A stretch of 64,000 nucleotides of DNA from Mycolicibacterium psychrotolerans (GCF_010729305.1 NZ_AP022574.1:3906001-3970000); one strand, 5' to 3'. Shown: positions 43,074 to 52,611, counted from the stretch's first letter. Program-made: numbers and translations. The notes: generated from the sequence alone by a model not told the origin.

Positions 43074-44825
43074 CTAGCGGGTATCGGTTGTCACAGCCTG
43101 CCTGTCCTGACGGTCCAGCAGCCGGGCGTAGCCCGAGCCCATGCCCAGCAGGACCAGACCGACCACGATGAACACCGCGACGCGGAACATCCCGTCGAGC
43201 GTGCCGAGGTCGAACAGGAACAACTTCGTCACGGCGGCGGCGACCAGTCCGAGACCACCCGCGATGGGCACGGACCGGTCGGCGCGGGGAAGACGGACGG
43301 CGTACCCGAAGACCGCCGCCGCCATGGCGATCCAGCAGATGGTCGCGACCATGTGCCCGGCGTAGAAACCGCGACCCGTCCCGCCGATCAACACACCCGC
43401 GGTCACGGTGAACGATGTGACCGCATACGCGACCACCGCCGCGGCGCCGGCCCACAGTGTGCGGTCCGCACCGGACATGGACCACGCGATCGCGACAGAG
43501 GCCAGCGCAAGCAGCACGCTCGACACCAGCGTCGACGCCCCCGCCGCCGCGCTCACGCCCGTCGGCACGAGCAGTGCCCCCAGCGGCGCCTCAGCAAGGT
43601 GAACGCCCCCACCCACGACCGCGAATCCGATTGCCGCCCAACGTGCGACGCTGTCGCGCCGGCCCGCGACCGCCGTGACGGCCGCCATCGCCAGCAGCAG
43701 CGGTCCGGCCACCGGCCCGTCGAAGGCGACGGTCACCGCGATCAGGGCCGCCACCGCGGACGTCGCGGAGAACACGTGCCGGGCGATGCCGGGCACGCCC
43801 GGCAGCCGGTCGCCGAGGAGAACGAGTGCCAGCAGTGCGGCCGACAGCGCGGCGATCATCAACGCCGCGACCACATGGTCGACGGCCAGTCCGACACAGA
43901 GCACCGGGCTCACGCCGGCCGCGGTCAGCAGAGCCACCGCCGTCCGGTTCGCCGTCCCCGGCAGCAACACGATCGCGCCGAACAGCGCCAGCAGCGCCGC
44001 GATGCCGCAGCCGCCGGCGAGCCAGAGGTCATGGCGTCCGTCGACGTGGCGCACCACCAACGCGACCAGGAGAGGCAGCGACGCGGCCGCGATGCGGGCG
44101 CCGTGCAGCCACACCCAGTCCCTGCCGATCTGCACGGGCAGCGACGCCGCGGAGAGCGCCAGCATGAAACCCACGAGGAGCAGGGTGACGCCGTCGGTCA
44201 CGATCGGGGCGAGCACCACCAGCGGGACCAGCACCAGCAATCCCAGCTGTTGGGAGTTCCAGCGCCGGGCCAGCGTGAGCCCCGCCCCACCGACCGACGA
44301 GGCGAGGATCAGCCCGGCCGGCGCGGGCACCCAGTCGTAGATCGCGGTGACGGCGACGACGTCCATGTAGGCGGCGGCGATACCGGTGGCGGCGAGCGCG
44401 ATCGAACCGACCCGGCCGCCGGGCCTGCTGTTCAGCCACCAGGCGGCGCCCACCAACGCTGCGGCGAGCACCGCGCCGGCGCCCACCCGGAACTCCGGTC
44501 GCAGGATTCCGGCCTGCGCGGCCAGCACGAGCAGCAGGACCACACCGATGAGCGTGACCGCGACGCCCGCGACGGCCAGCAGCTTGCCGATCCAGCCGTC
44601 GGACCGCTCCCGCGGGGGCCTCGGCGGAGGCGGTGGCGGGGGCACGTACTGCGGCACGGGGACCGGTGGCGCGACGGGCTGGGGCGCCGGGTACGGCCAG
44701 GGCGGCCGCGGGGCGAGGACACGGTCGAGTTCGGCGAGGTCGGCCGACACCCGGGCGAGCTGATGCGACAGCGCGGCGAAGTCCGCCGAGAGCCGGGCCA
44801 CGACGGCGGTGTGCGGTTCGGTCAT
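43074..44825 (-). CDS. DUF2339 polytopic membrane protein
   Basis: A 583-residue protein with a predicted N-terminal coiled coil (VARLSADFAALSHQLARVSADLAELDRVL), a Pro-rich linker (PYPAPQPVAPPVPVPQYVPPPPPPPRPP, about 45-75) and about 16-18 transmembrane helices. A family feature is WIGKLLAVAGVAVTLIGVVLLL, the first helix. DUF2339 proteins are of unknown function. It may share a transcript with the regulator upstream only by proximity. The Ala/Val composition is extreme. Confidence 0.82.
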   Translation of the reverse strand: MTEPHTAVVARLSADFAALSHQLARVSADLAELDRVLAPRPPWPYPAPQPVAPPVPVPQYVPPPPPPPRPPRERSDGWIGKLLAVAGVAVTLIGVVLLLVLAAQAGILRPEFRVGAGAVLAAALVGAAWWLNSRPGGRVGSIALAATGIAAAYMDVVAVTAIYDWVPAPAGLILASSVGGAGLTLARRWNSQQLGLLVLVPLVVLAPIVTDGVTLLLVGFMLALSAASLPVQIGRDWVWLHGARIAAASLPLLVALVVRHVDGRHDLWLAGGCGIAALLALFGAIVLLPGTANRTAVALLTAAGVSPVLCVGLAVDHVVAALMIAALSAALLALVLLGDRLPGVPGIARHVFSATSAVAALIAVTVAFDGPVAGPLLLAMAAVTAVAGRRDSVARWAAIGFAVVGGGVHLAEAPLGALLVPTGVSAAAGASTLVSSVLLALASVAIAWSMSGADRTLWAGAAAVVAYAVTSFTVTAGVLIGGTGRGFYAGHMVATICWIAMAAAVFGYAVRLPRADRSVPIAGGLGLVAAAVTKLFLFDLGTLDGMFRVAVFIVVGLVLLGMGSGYARLLDRQDRQAVTTDTR

Positions 44826-44869
44826 GAACCCAGCGTGACAACGTGCACCCGCCCGGCGGATGAGTACAA

Positions 44870-45526
44870 CTACTCGTCGAGGCCGTGTTCGATCGCGTAG
44901 CGCGCCAATTCGACCCGATTGCCGACCTGCAACTTGCGGAACGTGGCCTGCACGTGGTTCTCGACCGTCCGATGGCTCAGGGAGAGACGGGCGGCGATCT
45001 GTTTGGCGGTCAGCCCCTTGGCGACGTGGCGCAGGATCTCGGTCTCCCGTTCGGTCAGGCTGGGCTGCGCGGGGCCGGTCTCGTCACGGGCGATGCGCCG
45101 GTACTCCCCCAGCACCAGACCCGCGAGGCCGGGGGTGAACACGGCGCGCCCCTGCGCGGTCGCCCGCACCGCCTCCGCGAGTTCCTGTTTGGACGCGCTC
45201 TTGACCAGATAGCCCGACGCGCCGGCCTTGACGGCCTCGAGCACGTCGTCGCGTTCGTCGGACGCCGAGAGCACCAGGACCCGCGACGACGGTGACACGG
45301 CGAGCACCTGCGCGGTGGCCGCAGCCCCGTCACCGTCGGCCAGCCGCATGTCCATCACCACCACGGCGGGCCGCACCACCGCGGCGCGCCGGCCGGCGGA
45401 GCCGACGCCGTCCGCCGTCGCCACCACGTCGAAACCGTCGTCGGCGAGATCGCGCGCCACCGCGTCGCGCCAGATGGGATGGTCGTCGACGACCATCACC
45501 GTGATCGCGGCACTGTCAGCTCCCAT
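44870..45526 (-). CDS. NarL/LuxR-type response regulator
   Basis: A 218-residue response regulator. Receiver domain: acidic pair VVDDHPIW (Asp14, Asp15), phospho-acceptor Asp59 in VVMDMRLADG, Ser/Thr in LVLSASDE and Lys in YLVKSAS. C-terminal LuxR helix-turn-helix (about 152-215): LTERETEILRHVAKGLTAKQIAARLSLSHRTVENHVQATFRKL. The start overlaps the end of the histidine kinase by 31 bases, so they form a coupled two-component pair. ATG at 45526 chosen; an upstream frame start would lie deep in the kinase. Confidence 0.93.
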   Translation of the reverse strand: MGADSAAITVMVVDDHPIWRDAVARDLADDGFDVVATADGVGSAGRRAAVVRPAVVVMDMRLADGDGAAATAQVLAVSPSSRVLVLSASDERDDVLEAVKAGASGYLVKSASKQELAEAVRATAQGRAVFTPGLAGLVLGEYRRIARDETGPAQPSLTERETEILRHVAKGLTAKQIAARLSLSHRTVENHVQATFRKLQVGNRVELARYAIEHGLDE

Positions 45527-46575
45527 TCCACCCCCATCCCCGGGCCGGTGTGCAGCGTCGCGCTGCCGCCCAACCAATCCATCCGTCCCACAATCGATTT
45601 CGCGACGCCGATCCGGCCTTCCCGGACGGCGTCGGCAAGGCGGCCATCGGCGATCCCCACTCCGTCGTCGCGCACACTCACCGTCACCGACTCACCGAGA
45701 TCCTCGAGCAGAACATACGCCCGCGCCGCGGGACCGGCGTGCGCGTCGACGTTGTCCAGTGCGTTGCCGACGGCGGCGCAGAGTTGATCGGCGACGGCGG
45801 CGTCGAGCAGCACCGGATGCGCGGGCACGCTCACCGACACCATGTCGGCGGCGCGGCGGCGCAGCATCGCGCCGAGGTCGGCCTGCGCCCCGTCGCCGGC
45901 CGCCTCCTCCCCTGTGACGACCAGCCGGCGCAGCGCACGCTCCTGCTCGCCCGCGAGTTCGGCCAATTGCTCTGTGGCACCGCCGATTTCCCGCCCGCGA
46001 CGGGCCACCAGCGCGAGCACCTGCAGGACCCCGTCGTGGACGTGCCGGGACAGCCGCTCCCGTTCCTCGACAGACGCCGACAGCCGGGCCGCCCGCTCGA
46101 GTTCGGCGTGGGCGCGACGGGCGGTCTGCGCGGCCATGCCGATCGCGAGGCCGACCGCCAATTCGATGACGATGGTCGCGTTGCGGCCGAGGTCGACGCT
46201 GACGTACCCCTTCAGCACCGCTCCGAGCGACATCACCACGACACCGGTGAGCATGCCGCCGATCGGACCGAACAGGACGGCCGCGGAGATCGTGGCGTTC
46301 GTGGCCCACAGCGTGGTCGGCAGGGACTGGTTGTCCGCGATCCACCGATCGGAGGCGACGAGTTCGGTGGACAACACGAGCGCCACCACGACGACGATCT
46401 CGGTCAACACCCAGGCCGGCCGACGCCCGAAGCCCCGCAGGTAGGCCACCGCGCAGGCGATGCTCCACCCGATCAGCAGCGTGAACACCACCCAGCCGCC
46501 GGCGGGCCGCTCGAGGTCGGCGTTGACGGCGAACCCGAAGCCCAGCGCGTAGAGGCAGCTGAGCAGGCGGAACAC
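45496..46575 (-). CDS. MacS-type sensor histidine kinase (DUF5931)
   Basis: A 359-residue sensor kinase with five N-terminal hydrophobic segments (about 1-150), a coiled coil, a HisKA_3 dimerisation helix with phospho-acceptor His in ERLSRHVHDGVLQVLALVARRG (about 177) and an HATPase domain with N box GNALDNVDAHAG and G box DDGVGIADG. The order matches MacS/DUF5931 kinases of Actinobacteria. The GTG at 46575 is the only good start, yet homologues have about 10 extra residues (an APLWRAAQVFRL block is encoded just upstream), so a rare start codon upstream is possible. Paired with the NarL-type regulator. Confidence 0.88.
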   Translation of the reverse strand: MFRLLSCLYALGFGFAVNADLERPAGGWVVFTLLIGWSIACAVAYLRGFGRRPAWVLTEIVVVVALVLSTELVASDRWIADNQSLPTTLWATNATISAAVLFGPIGGMLTGVVVMSLGAVLKGYVSVDLGRNATIVIELAVGLAIGMAAQTARRAHAELERAARLSASVEERERLSRHVHDGVLQVLALVARRGREIGGATEQLAELAGEQERALRRLVVTGEEAAGDGAQADLGAMLRRRAADMVSVSVPAHPVLLDAAVADQLCAAVGNALDNVDAHAGPAARAYVLLEDLGESVTVSVRDDGVGIADGRLADAVREGRIGVAKSIVGRMDWLGGSATLHTGPGMGVEWELTVPRSR

Positions 46576-46613
46576 CTGGGCCGCCCGCCACAGCGGCGCG
46601 GCGGGGTCGGGCG

Positions 46614-47396
46614 CTACATCACCTTGGAGAGAAACGCTTTGGTCCGTTCGTGTTGCGGGTTGGCCATGATCTCGCGCGGATCGCCGCGCTCGACGACGAC
46701 GCCGGCGTCCATGAACGCCACTTCGTCCGCGACCTCGCGCGCGAATCCCATCTCGTGGGTGACGACCACCATCGTCATGCCCTCGGATGCCAGCGTCTTC
46801 ATCACCCCGAGCACCTCGCCGACGAGCTCTGGGTCCAGGGCCGAGGTGGGTTCGTCGAACAGCATCAGCTTCGGATCCATGGCCAGCGCACGGGCGATCG
46901 CAACGCGCTGCTGCTGCCCGCCCGACAGCTGCGCGGGATACGCGTTGGCCTTCTCCGAAAGCCCGACCTGCTCGAGCAGATCCTTGCCGCGCTCGATGGC
47001 CTGCTTCTTGTTGACGCCCTTGACCTTGATCGGCGCCTCGACGATGTTGCCCAGCGCCGTGCGGTGCGGGAAGAGGTTGAAGTGCTGGAACACCATCCCG
47101 ACCTCGCGGCGCTGCTTGGCCACGTCACCGGGCTTCATCTCGTGCAGTTTGCCGCCGCGCTCGGTGTAGCCGACCAGCTTCCCGTCGACGTAGAGTCGGC
47201 CCGCGCTCACCGTCTCGAGGTGGTTGATACACCGGAGGAATGTGGACTTGCCCGACCCGGACGGCCCGACCAGAACCAGCACCTCCCCCTGTTGGACCTC
47301 CAGCGTGATGCCCTTGAGCACCTTCAGCGCGCCGAAGTCCTTGCACACCAGCTCGGCCTTCACCATCGGCCTCGCGGCTTCAGCCGTTCCCGTCAC
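46614..47396 (-). CDS. Polar amino-acid ABC transporter ATPase
   Basis: A 260-residue GlnQ/HisP-type ATPase. Walker A VGPSGSGKST (about 42), QLSGGQQQRVAIARAL signature, LMLFDEPTSALDPELVGEVL Walker B and THEMGFAREVADEV H loop are seen. A GTG start overlaps the permease stop (GTGA). It ends the three-gene importer operon. Confidence 0.93.
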   Translation of the reverse strand: MTGTAEAARPMVKAELVCKDFGALKVLKGITLEVQQGEVLVLVGPSGSGKSTFLRCINHLETVSAGRLYVDGKLVGYTERGGKLHEMKPGDVAKQRREVGMVFQHFNLFPHRTALGNIVEAPIKVKGVNKKQAIERGKDLLEQVGLSEKANAYPAQLSGGQQQRVAIARALAMDPKLMLFDEPTSALDPELVGEVLGVMKTLASEGMTMVVVTHEMGFAREVADEVAFMDAGVVVERGDPREIMANPQHERTKAFLSKVM

Positions 47397-48310
47397 ATCG
47401 CACCTGTGCCTGCCTGCGCCTTCGCCAGCGCCTCGAGTTGCTTGGTCGTCAGCTTCCGCGACGCGCCACGGGAGAAGTACCGCTCGAGATAGAACTGGCC
47501 GACCATCAGGATGCTGGTCACGACCAGGTACCAGAACGCGGCGACCATGAGCAGCGGCACAGGTTCGAAGGTACGCGCGGCGATCTCCCTGGCGGTGATG
47601 CCGAACAGGTCGAGGGTGAACGGCACCGCGGTCACCAGCGACGTGGTCTTCAGCATGCTGATCACCTCGTTGCCGGTCGGCGGGATGATCACGCGCATCG
47701 CCTGCGGAAGCACCGTGCGCCGCATCGCGAGCCCCCAGGACATGCCCAGGGCCGTCGACGCCTCCAGCTGCCCCTCGGGGACGGAGCTGATGCCCGCGCG
47801 GATGATCTCGGCCATGTAGGCGGCCTCGTTGAGCGCCAAACCCAGCGTGGCCAGCAGGAACGGCAGCGACAGGCTCTGCAGGTCGAGCACGAAGAACGTC
47901 GGCCCGAACGGCACCCCCAATCGGAGCTGCTGGTAGATCGTCGGGATCAGACCCCAGAACACCAACTGCACGTAGATCGGCGTGCCGCGGAAGACCCACA
48001 GGTACATCCACGACACCCAGCGGAACACCGGGTTGGGCGAGAGCCGCATCACCGCCAGCAACACGCCCAGTGCTACGGCCAACACCATCGAATACACGGT
48101 CAGCTGCAGCGTGTTGAACAGCCCGACGGTCAGGACCCGCTCGTTGAAGAGGTACTCGCCGAAGACCGGCCAGCGGAAGGCGGGGTTGGTGGCCGCTCCC
48201 CAGACGAACAGGAAGGCCAGGATGAGGATGACGACGGCCGCTACCCACCGCCAAGGGTGCTTCAGCGGTATGGCGTCGATGGCCTCTGGCGGCGCGCCGT
48301 CATCACTCAT
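47393..48310 (-). CDS. Polar amino-acid ABC transporter permease
   Basis: A 305-residue permease with five or six membrane segments and the HisMQ-type coupling region IIRAGISSVPEGQLEASTALGMSWGLAMRRTVLPQAMR. A cytoplasmic N-terminus (DDGAPPEAIDAIPLKHPWRW) and charged C-terminus flank the core. It probably forms a homodimer, as only one permease gene is present. Confidence 0.92.
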   Translation of the reverse strand: MSDDGAPPEAIDAIPLKHPWRWVAAVVILILAFLFVWGAATNPAFRWPVFGEYLFNERVLTVGLFNTLQLTVYSMVLAVALGVLLAVMRLSPNPVFRWVSWMYLWVFRGTPIYVQLVFWGLIPTIYQQLRLGVPFGPTFFVLDLQSLSLPFLLATLGLALNEAAYMAEIIRAGISSVPEGQLEASTALGMSWGLAMRRTVLPQAMRVIIPPTGNEVISMLKTTSLVTAVPFTLDLFGITAREIAARTFEPVPLLMVAAFWYLVVTSILMVGQFYLERYFSRGASRKLTTKQLEALAKAQAGTGAM

Positions 48311-48325
48311 GAATCCCGCTTTCGG

Positions 48326-49246
48326 TTAGGAGATCGCGCCGTTGATCACCGGCTTGTCGATCATGCCCTCTTCGAGACCCCAATTCGCGGCGATCTCCTT
48401 GTACTTACCGGTCTCGATCAGGTGCTCGAGGGCCTGCAGCAGCGACTGGGCCAGCGGCGAACCCTTCGCGACAGGCCAGCCGTAGGGCGCCGAGTCGAAC
48501 GTCTCGCCGGCCTGCTCGAGCTTGCCGTTGGTCTGCTTGATCGCATACAGCGTCACCGGCGAGTCGGCCGACATCGCGTCGGCCTGACCGAGCACGACCG
48601 CGTTGGTGGCCGCGTCCTGGCTGTCGAAGGGCACGATCTCGATCGCCGGCTTGCCCTCGTCGGTGCACTTCTTGCTGCGGGCGGGCAGCTCGTCGGTCTC
48701 CTGGACGGTGGTGGCCTGCACCGCGACCTTCTTGCCGCAGGCGTTCTCGGGATCGATGCCGGCGCCCGGCTTCTGCGCCCACAGCGTGCCCGCGGAGAAG
48801 TAGGTGACGAAGTCGACCGACTGCTCGCGCTCCTTACTGTCGGTGAACGACGACATCCCGACGTTGAACGTGCCGCCCTGAATCGACGGGATGATCTTGG
48901 CGAAGTCGGCCTCCCGGTAGTCCGGGGTCAGGCCGAGCGTGCCGGCGATCGCGTTCATCAGGTCGACGTCGAAGCCGACGATCTTGCCCTCGGGATCCTT
49001 GAACTCGTTCGGTGCGTAGGGGATGTTCACGCCGATGACGAGCTTGCCCGAGGACTTGATGGCCTCCGGCACGGTGTTGGCGATCGCCTCGACCTTCTCG
49101 GCCGGGGCAGCGCTCGTCGTCGATTCTTTCTCGCTGCCCGAGTCTGAGCCGCTGGCGCACCCTGACAACGCCAGGGCACCCGTCGCGACGAATACGGCCG
49201 CCACCCGCCAGATCTTGGCCCGGCGGTCTTGCTTTCCACCCAACAC
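48326..49246 (-). CDS. Polar amino-acid ABC transporter substrate-binding lipoprotein
   Basis: A 306-residue family 3 solute-binding lipoprotein. The signal ends in lipobox LALSGC (about 28), followed by a Ser/Glu linker and the SBP_bac_3 domain (KLVIGVNIPYAPNEFKDPEGKIVGFDVDLMNAIAGTLG, GTFNVGMSSFTDSKEREQSVDFVTYFSAG, KGSPLAQSLLQALEHLIETG). Substrate may be Glu, Gln, Asp or Arg. A GTG at 49246 with GAGG at proper spacing is chosen. First gene of the operon. Confidence 0.92.
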   Translation of the reverse strand: MLGGKQDRRAKIWRVAAVFVATGALALSGCASGSDSGSEKESTTSAAPAEKVEAIANTVPEAIKSSGKLVIGVNIPYAPNEFKDPEGKIVGFDVDLMNAIAGTLGLTPDYREADFAKIIPSIQGGTFNVGMSSFTDSKEREQSVDFVTYFSAGTLWAQKPGAGIDPENACGKKVAVQATTVQETDELPARSKKCTDEGKPAIEIVPFDSQDAATNAVVLGQADAMSADSPVTLYAIKQTNGKLEQAGETFDSAPYGWPVAKGSPLAQSLLQALEHLIETGKYKEIAANWGLEEGMIDKPVINGAIS

Positions 49247-49406
49247 AGTTGCCTCTACTTTCTCTGCGGCATGTCCAGCCAAGGACGTTAACGACCGATG
49301 ACCCGACGCGCAGCGCCGGTAACGGAACATTAACGACCGTGTAGAGACATCACAGCGGTACCGCGAAACTGGAAGGTGCGGGTCGCCGGTGTGCCACACT
49401 GCGCGC

Positions 49407-50000
49407 ATGGAAACCCCTGCTCCCCCAAGCATGTTGCAGCATCTGTGGAAGTCCGCGCTGCTGTCGGGCATTCTCGCGGTGATCCTCGGCGTCATGGTGC
49501 TCGTCTGGCCGGCCATCACCATCGTCGTCGCGGCGATCTTCTTCGGCGCCTACCTGCTGATCTCCGGCATCTCGCAGGTCGTCTTCGCCTTCAGCCTGCA
49601 CGTTTCCGCCGGCGGCCGGGTTCTGCTGTTCCTCAGCGGTGCAGCCGCCCTGATCCTCGCGGTGCTGTGTTTCCGCAGCCTGCAGGACTCGATCCTGCTG
49701 CTGGCCATTTGGATCGGTGTCGGATTCATCTTCCGTGGCGTGGCCACGGCGGTGTCCGCGATCAGCGATCCCACGCTGCCCGGCCGGGGCTGGGAGATCT
49801 TCATCGGCGTGATCAGCCTGATCGCCGGTGTCGTGATGCTGGCCTCGCCGTTCGAGTCGCTGGCCACGCTGTCGATGGTCGTCGGCATCTGGCTGATCGT
49901 GATCGGCGTCTTCGAGACCGTGTCGGCGTTCGGCATCCGCAAGGCCAGCAAGAACATGGCCGAATGGCGGGAGAACGTCACCGCACCGTCCCCGGAATGA
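49407..50000 (+). CDS. HdeD-like DUF308 membrane protein
   Basis: A 197-residue protein with six transmembrane segments in three repeated pairs (SGILAVILGVMVLVWPAITI, IFFGAYLLISGISQVVFAF, FIGVISLIAGVVMLASPFESLATL), typical of DUF308/HdeD proteins linked to acid or stress resistance. The ATG at 49407 opens METPAPPSMLQH. It precedes cydA by 98 bases and is separated from it by a hairpin, so it is probably transcribed apart. Confidence 0.85.
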   Translation: METPAPPSMLQHLWKSALLSGILAVILGVMVLVWPAITIVVAAIFFGAYLLISGISQVVFAFSLHVSAGGRVLLFLSGAAALILAVLCFRSLQDSILLLAIWIGVGFIFRGVATAVSAISDPTLPGRGWEIFIGVISLIAGVVMLASPFESLATLSMVVGIWLIVIGVFETVSAFGIRKASKNMAEWRENVTAPSPE

Positions 50001-50029
50001 GGGCCGAAAGCCCCTAGGAATTCCGGCCC
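50001..50029 (+). terminator. Candidate terminator between hdeD-like gene and cydA
   Basis: GGGCCG (50001-50006) pairs with CGGCCC (50024-50029) immediately after the hdeD-like stop, with a possible inner GGAATTCC palindrome. No T-run follows. Confidence 0.5.
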
Positions 50030-50034
50030 ACTTC

Positions 50035-50082
50035 TCTACTACACTCTGTCGTAGATTGGTCGTAGACTGACCGAGTAGTAGA
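50035..50082. promoter_or_regulatory. Repeat-rich putative operator of the cydABDC operon
   Basis: The stretch holds a near-perfect dyad TCTACTACA-CTC-TGTCGTAGA (50035-50055, 8 of 9 arm positions), two tandem 11-base repeats GTCGTAGATTG and GTCGTAGACTG (50048-50058, 50059-50069) and a final GTAGTAGA (50075-50082) that is the exact inverse of TCTACTAC (50035-50042). The ACA...TGT core with TACTAC arms recalls BlaI/CopY-type operators. It lies 17-64 bases upstream of cydA. Confidence 0.6.
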
Positions 50083-50098
50083 CCTTGGGAGTGGGCCC

Positions 50099-51556
50099 AT
50101 GAATGCCTTGGACGTGTCGCGGTGGCAGTTCGGGATCACCACCGTCTACCACTTCATCTTCGTCCCCCTCACCATCGGCCTGGCGCCGCTGATCGCGGTC
50201 ATGCAGACGGTGTGGCACGTCACCGGCAACCCGTCCTGGTACCGGCTGACCCGCTTCTTCGGCAAGCTGTTCCTGATCAACTTCGCCCTCGGTGTCGCCA
50301 CGGGCATCGTGCAGGAGTTCCAGTTCGGCATGAACTGGAGCGAGTACTCGAAGTTCGTCGGTGACATCTTCGGTGCGCCACTGGCGTTCGAGGGCCTGAT
50401 CGCGTTCTTCTTCGAGTCGACGTTCATCGGCCTGTGGATCTTCGGCTGGACCAGGCTGCCGAAGGCCCTGCACCTGGTATGCATCTGGATCGTCGCGTTC
50501 GGCGTGAACGCCTCGGCGTACTTCATCATCGCGGCGAACTCGTTCATGCAGCATCCCGTCGGCGCCCGTTTCAACCCGGAGAGCGGACGCGCCGAACTGA
50601 CCGACTTCGGCGCACTGCTCACCAACAACACGGCGATCTGGGCCTTCCTGCACGCGGTCGCCGGGGCGTTCCTGACCGCAGGCGCGTTCGTCGCCGGCAT
50701 CTCGGCGTGGCTGATGGTGCGTGACGCCCGATCCTCCGGCGTCGCCGACAGCCGCTCGATGTACCGGCCCGCCGCGATGCTCGGCAGTCTGGTCGCCCTG
50801 GTGGCCGCGCTCGGGCTGTTCTTCACCGGTGACATCCAGGGCAAGTTGATGTTCGTCCAGCAGCCGATGAAGATGGCTTCTGCGGAATCCTTGTGCCACA
50901 CCGAAACCGACCCGATGTTCTCCGTCCTCACCGTCGGCACCCACAACAACTGCGACAGCGTCACCCACCTCATCGAGGTGCCCTACGTGCTCCCGTTCCT
51001 GGCCGAGAGCAAGTTCAGCGGCGTGGAGCTGCAGGGGGTCCAGGATCTGCAGCAGCAATATCAGGACAAGTTCGGCCCGGGCGACTACCGGCCCAACCTG
51101 TTCGTCACCTACTGGGCGTTCCGCGCGATGATCGGCCTGCTGGCCGTGCCGGTCGCCTTCGCGCTGGCCACCCTGTGGCTCACCCGGGGCGGACGGATAC
51201 CCGACCAACGCTGGTACGGGCGGTTCGGCATCCTCACCATTCCCGCCCCGTTCCTGGCCAACTCGGCCGGCTGGGTGTTCACCGAGATGGGGCGGCAACC
51301 CTGGGTGGTGGTGCCCAATCCGACCGGTGATCAGCTGGTGCGAATGACGGTGCAGGACGGCGTGTCCGGGCACTCCGCCGGTCTGGTGCTGTTCTCACTG
51401 GCCACGTTCACCCTGATCTACGGGGTGCTCGCGGTGATCTGGTTCTGGCTGATGCGCCGCTACGTCGTCGAGGGCCCGCAGGAACACGACTCCGAACCCG
51501 CCCCGCCCAAGGCGCCCAGCGACGACGACGTCGCTCCCCTGTCCTTCGCCTACTGA
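50099..51556 (+). CDS. cydA: Cytochrome bd ubiquinol oxidase subunit I
   Basis: A 485-residue heme-bearing subunit of cytochrome bd oxidase (menaquinol oxidase in mycobacteria). The heme b558 and d ligands include His19 (TTVYHFIFVPL) and the MNWSEYSKFVGDIFG region (about 80). The Q-loop region CHTETDPMFSVL/NCDSVTHLIEVPY is the short type. GWVFTEMGRQPWVV is the conserved late block. It gives high oxygen affinity and tolerance of respiratory inhibitors. First gene of cydABDC. Confidence 0.97.
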   Translation: MNALDVSRWQFGITTVYHFIFVPLTIGLAPLIAVMQTVWHVTGNPSWYRLTRFFGKLFLINFALGVATGIVQEFQFGMNWSEYSKFVGDIFGAPLAFEGLIAFFFESTFIGLWIFGWTRLPKALHLVCIWIVAFGVNASAYFIIAANSFMQHPVGARFNPESGRAELTDFGALLTNNTAIWAFLHAVAGAFLTAGAFVAGISAWLMVRDARSSGVADSRSMYRPAAMLGSLVALVAALGLFFTGDIQGKLMFVQQPMKMASAESLCHTETDPMFSVLTVGTHNNCDSVTHLIEVPYVLPFLAESKFSGVELQGVQDLQQQYQDKFGPGDYRPNLFVTYWAFRAMIGLLAVPVAFALATLWLTRGGRIPDQRWYGRFGILTIPAPFLANSAGWVFTEMGRQPWVVVPNPTGDQLVRMTVQDGVSGHSAGLVLFSLATFTLIYGVLAVIWFWLMRRYVVEGPQEHDSEPAPPKAPSDDDVAPLSFAY

Positions 51557-51570
51557 GAGGACGTGAAACC

Positions 51571-52611
51571 ATGGGACTGCAGGAACTCTGGTTCTTCCTC
51601 ATCGCCGCGCTGTTCCTCGGATTCCTCGTGCTCGAGGGTTTCGACTTCGGCGTCGGCATGCTGATGATCCCCTTCGGAGCCGTCGGCGCGGGCGACCCGG
51701 AACAACACCGGCGGGCGGCGCTGAACACCATCGGACCGGTGTGGGACGCCAACGAGGTCTGGTTGATCACCGCGGGCGCAGCGATGTTCGCGGCGTTCCC
51801 GAACTGGTATGCCACGGTGTTCTCGTCGCTGTACCTGCCCCTGTTGGCGATCCTGTTCGGCATGATCGTGCGCATCGTCGGCATCGAGTGGCGCGGCAAG
51901 GTCGACGATCCGCGGTGGCGCGGCTGGGCTGACCTCGGCATCGCGGTCGGCTCCTGGCTGCCCGCGATCCTGTGGGGTGTCGCGTTCGCCGTCCTGGTCC
52001 AGGGACTTCCGATCGACGCCGACGGCCGCTCGCAGGCCACGCTGACCGACGTCGTGAACGTGTACACGCTGTTGGGGGGTCTTGCGACCGCCTCGCTGTT
52101 CGCGTTCTACGGATCGGTGTTCGTCGCACTCAAGACCGCAGGGCCGGTGCGCGAGGACGCTTTCCGGTTCGCCCGAATCCTGTCGGCCCCGGTGGTCGTC
52201 CTCGCCGGCGGCTTCGGCCTGTGGACGCAGCTGGCGCACGGGAAGACCTGGACGTGGCTTGCGTTGGCGGTCGCGGTCGTCGCGCTGCTGACCGCCGTCC
52301 GGCTGATGTGGAGCCACGAGCGGGAGGGGCTCGCCTTCGTCTCGACGATCCTCGTCGTCGCGGCCGTCGCTGTGCTCCTGTTCGGCTCGCTGTACCCGAA
52401 CCTGTTGCCCTCCACGCTCGATCCCGACTGGAGCGTCACCATCTACAACGGCTCGTCGACGCCGTACACGCTGAAGATCATGACGTGGGCGTCGTTGACG
52501 CTGCTGCCGTTGGTGATCGGCTACCAGAGTTGGACGTACTGGGTGTTCCGCAAACGCATCACGGCCGACGCGATCCCGGCCTCCGTCGGATTGTCGAGGT
52601 ACCCGTCCTGA
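51571..52611 (+). CDS. cydB: Cytochrome bd ubiquinol oxidase subunit II
   Basis: A 346-residue subunit with nine membrane segments. LQELWFFLIAALFLGFLVLEGFDFGVGML and GPVWDANEVWLITAGAAMFAAFP are hallmark blocks. It follows cydA by 14 bases with a GAGAGGACG ribosome site. Its TGA overlaps the presumed CTG start of cydD (CTGA). Confidence 0.97.
   Translation: MGLQELWFFLIAALFLGFLVLEGFDFGVGMLMIPFGAVGAGDPEQHRRAALNTIGPVWDANEVWLITAGAAMFAAFPNWYATVFSSLYLPLLAILFGMIVRIVGIEWRGKVDDPRWRGWADLGIAVGSWLPAILWGVAFAVLVQGLPIDADGRSQATLTDVVNVYTLLGGLATASLFAFYGSVFVALKTAGPVREDAFRFARILSAPVVVLAGGFGLWTQLAHGKTWTWLALAVAVVALLTAVRLMWSHEREGLAFVSTILVVAAVAVLLFGSLYPNLLPSTLDPDWSVTIYNGSSTPYTLKIMTWASLTLLPLVIGYQSWTYWVFRKRITADAIPASVGLSRYPS

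Noticed and set aside
43353..44900. 515-codon plus-strand frame rich in Arg, Gln and His
   Set aside because: Antisense to the DUF2339 membrane protein; composition is typical of a shadow frame.
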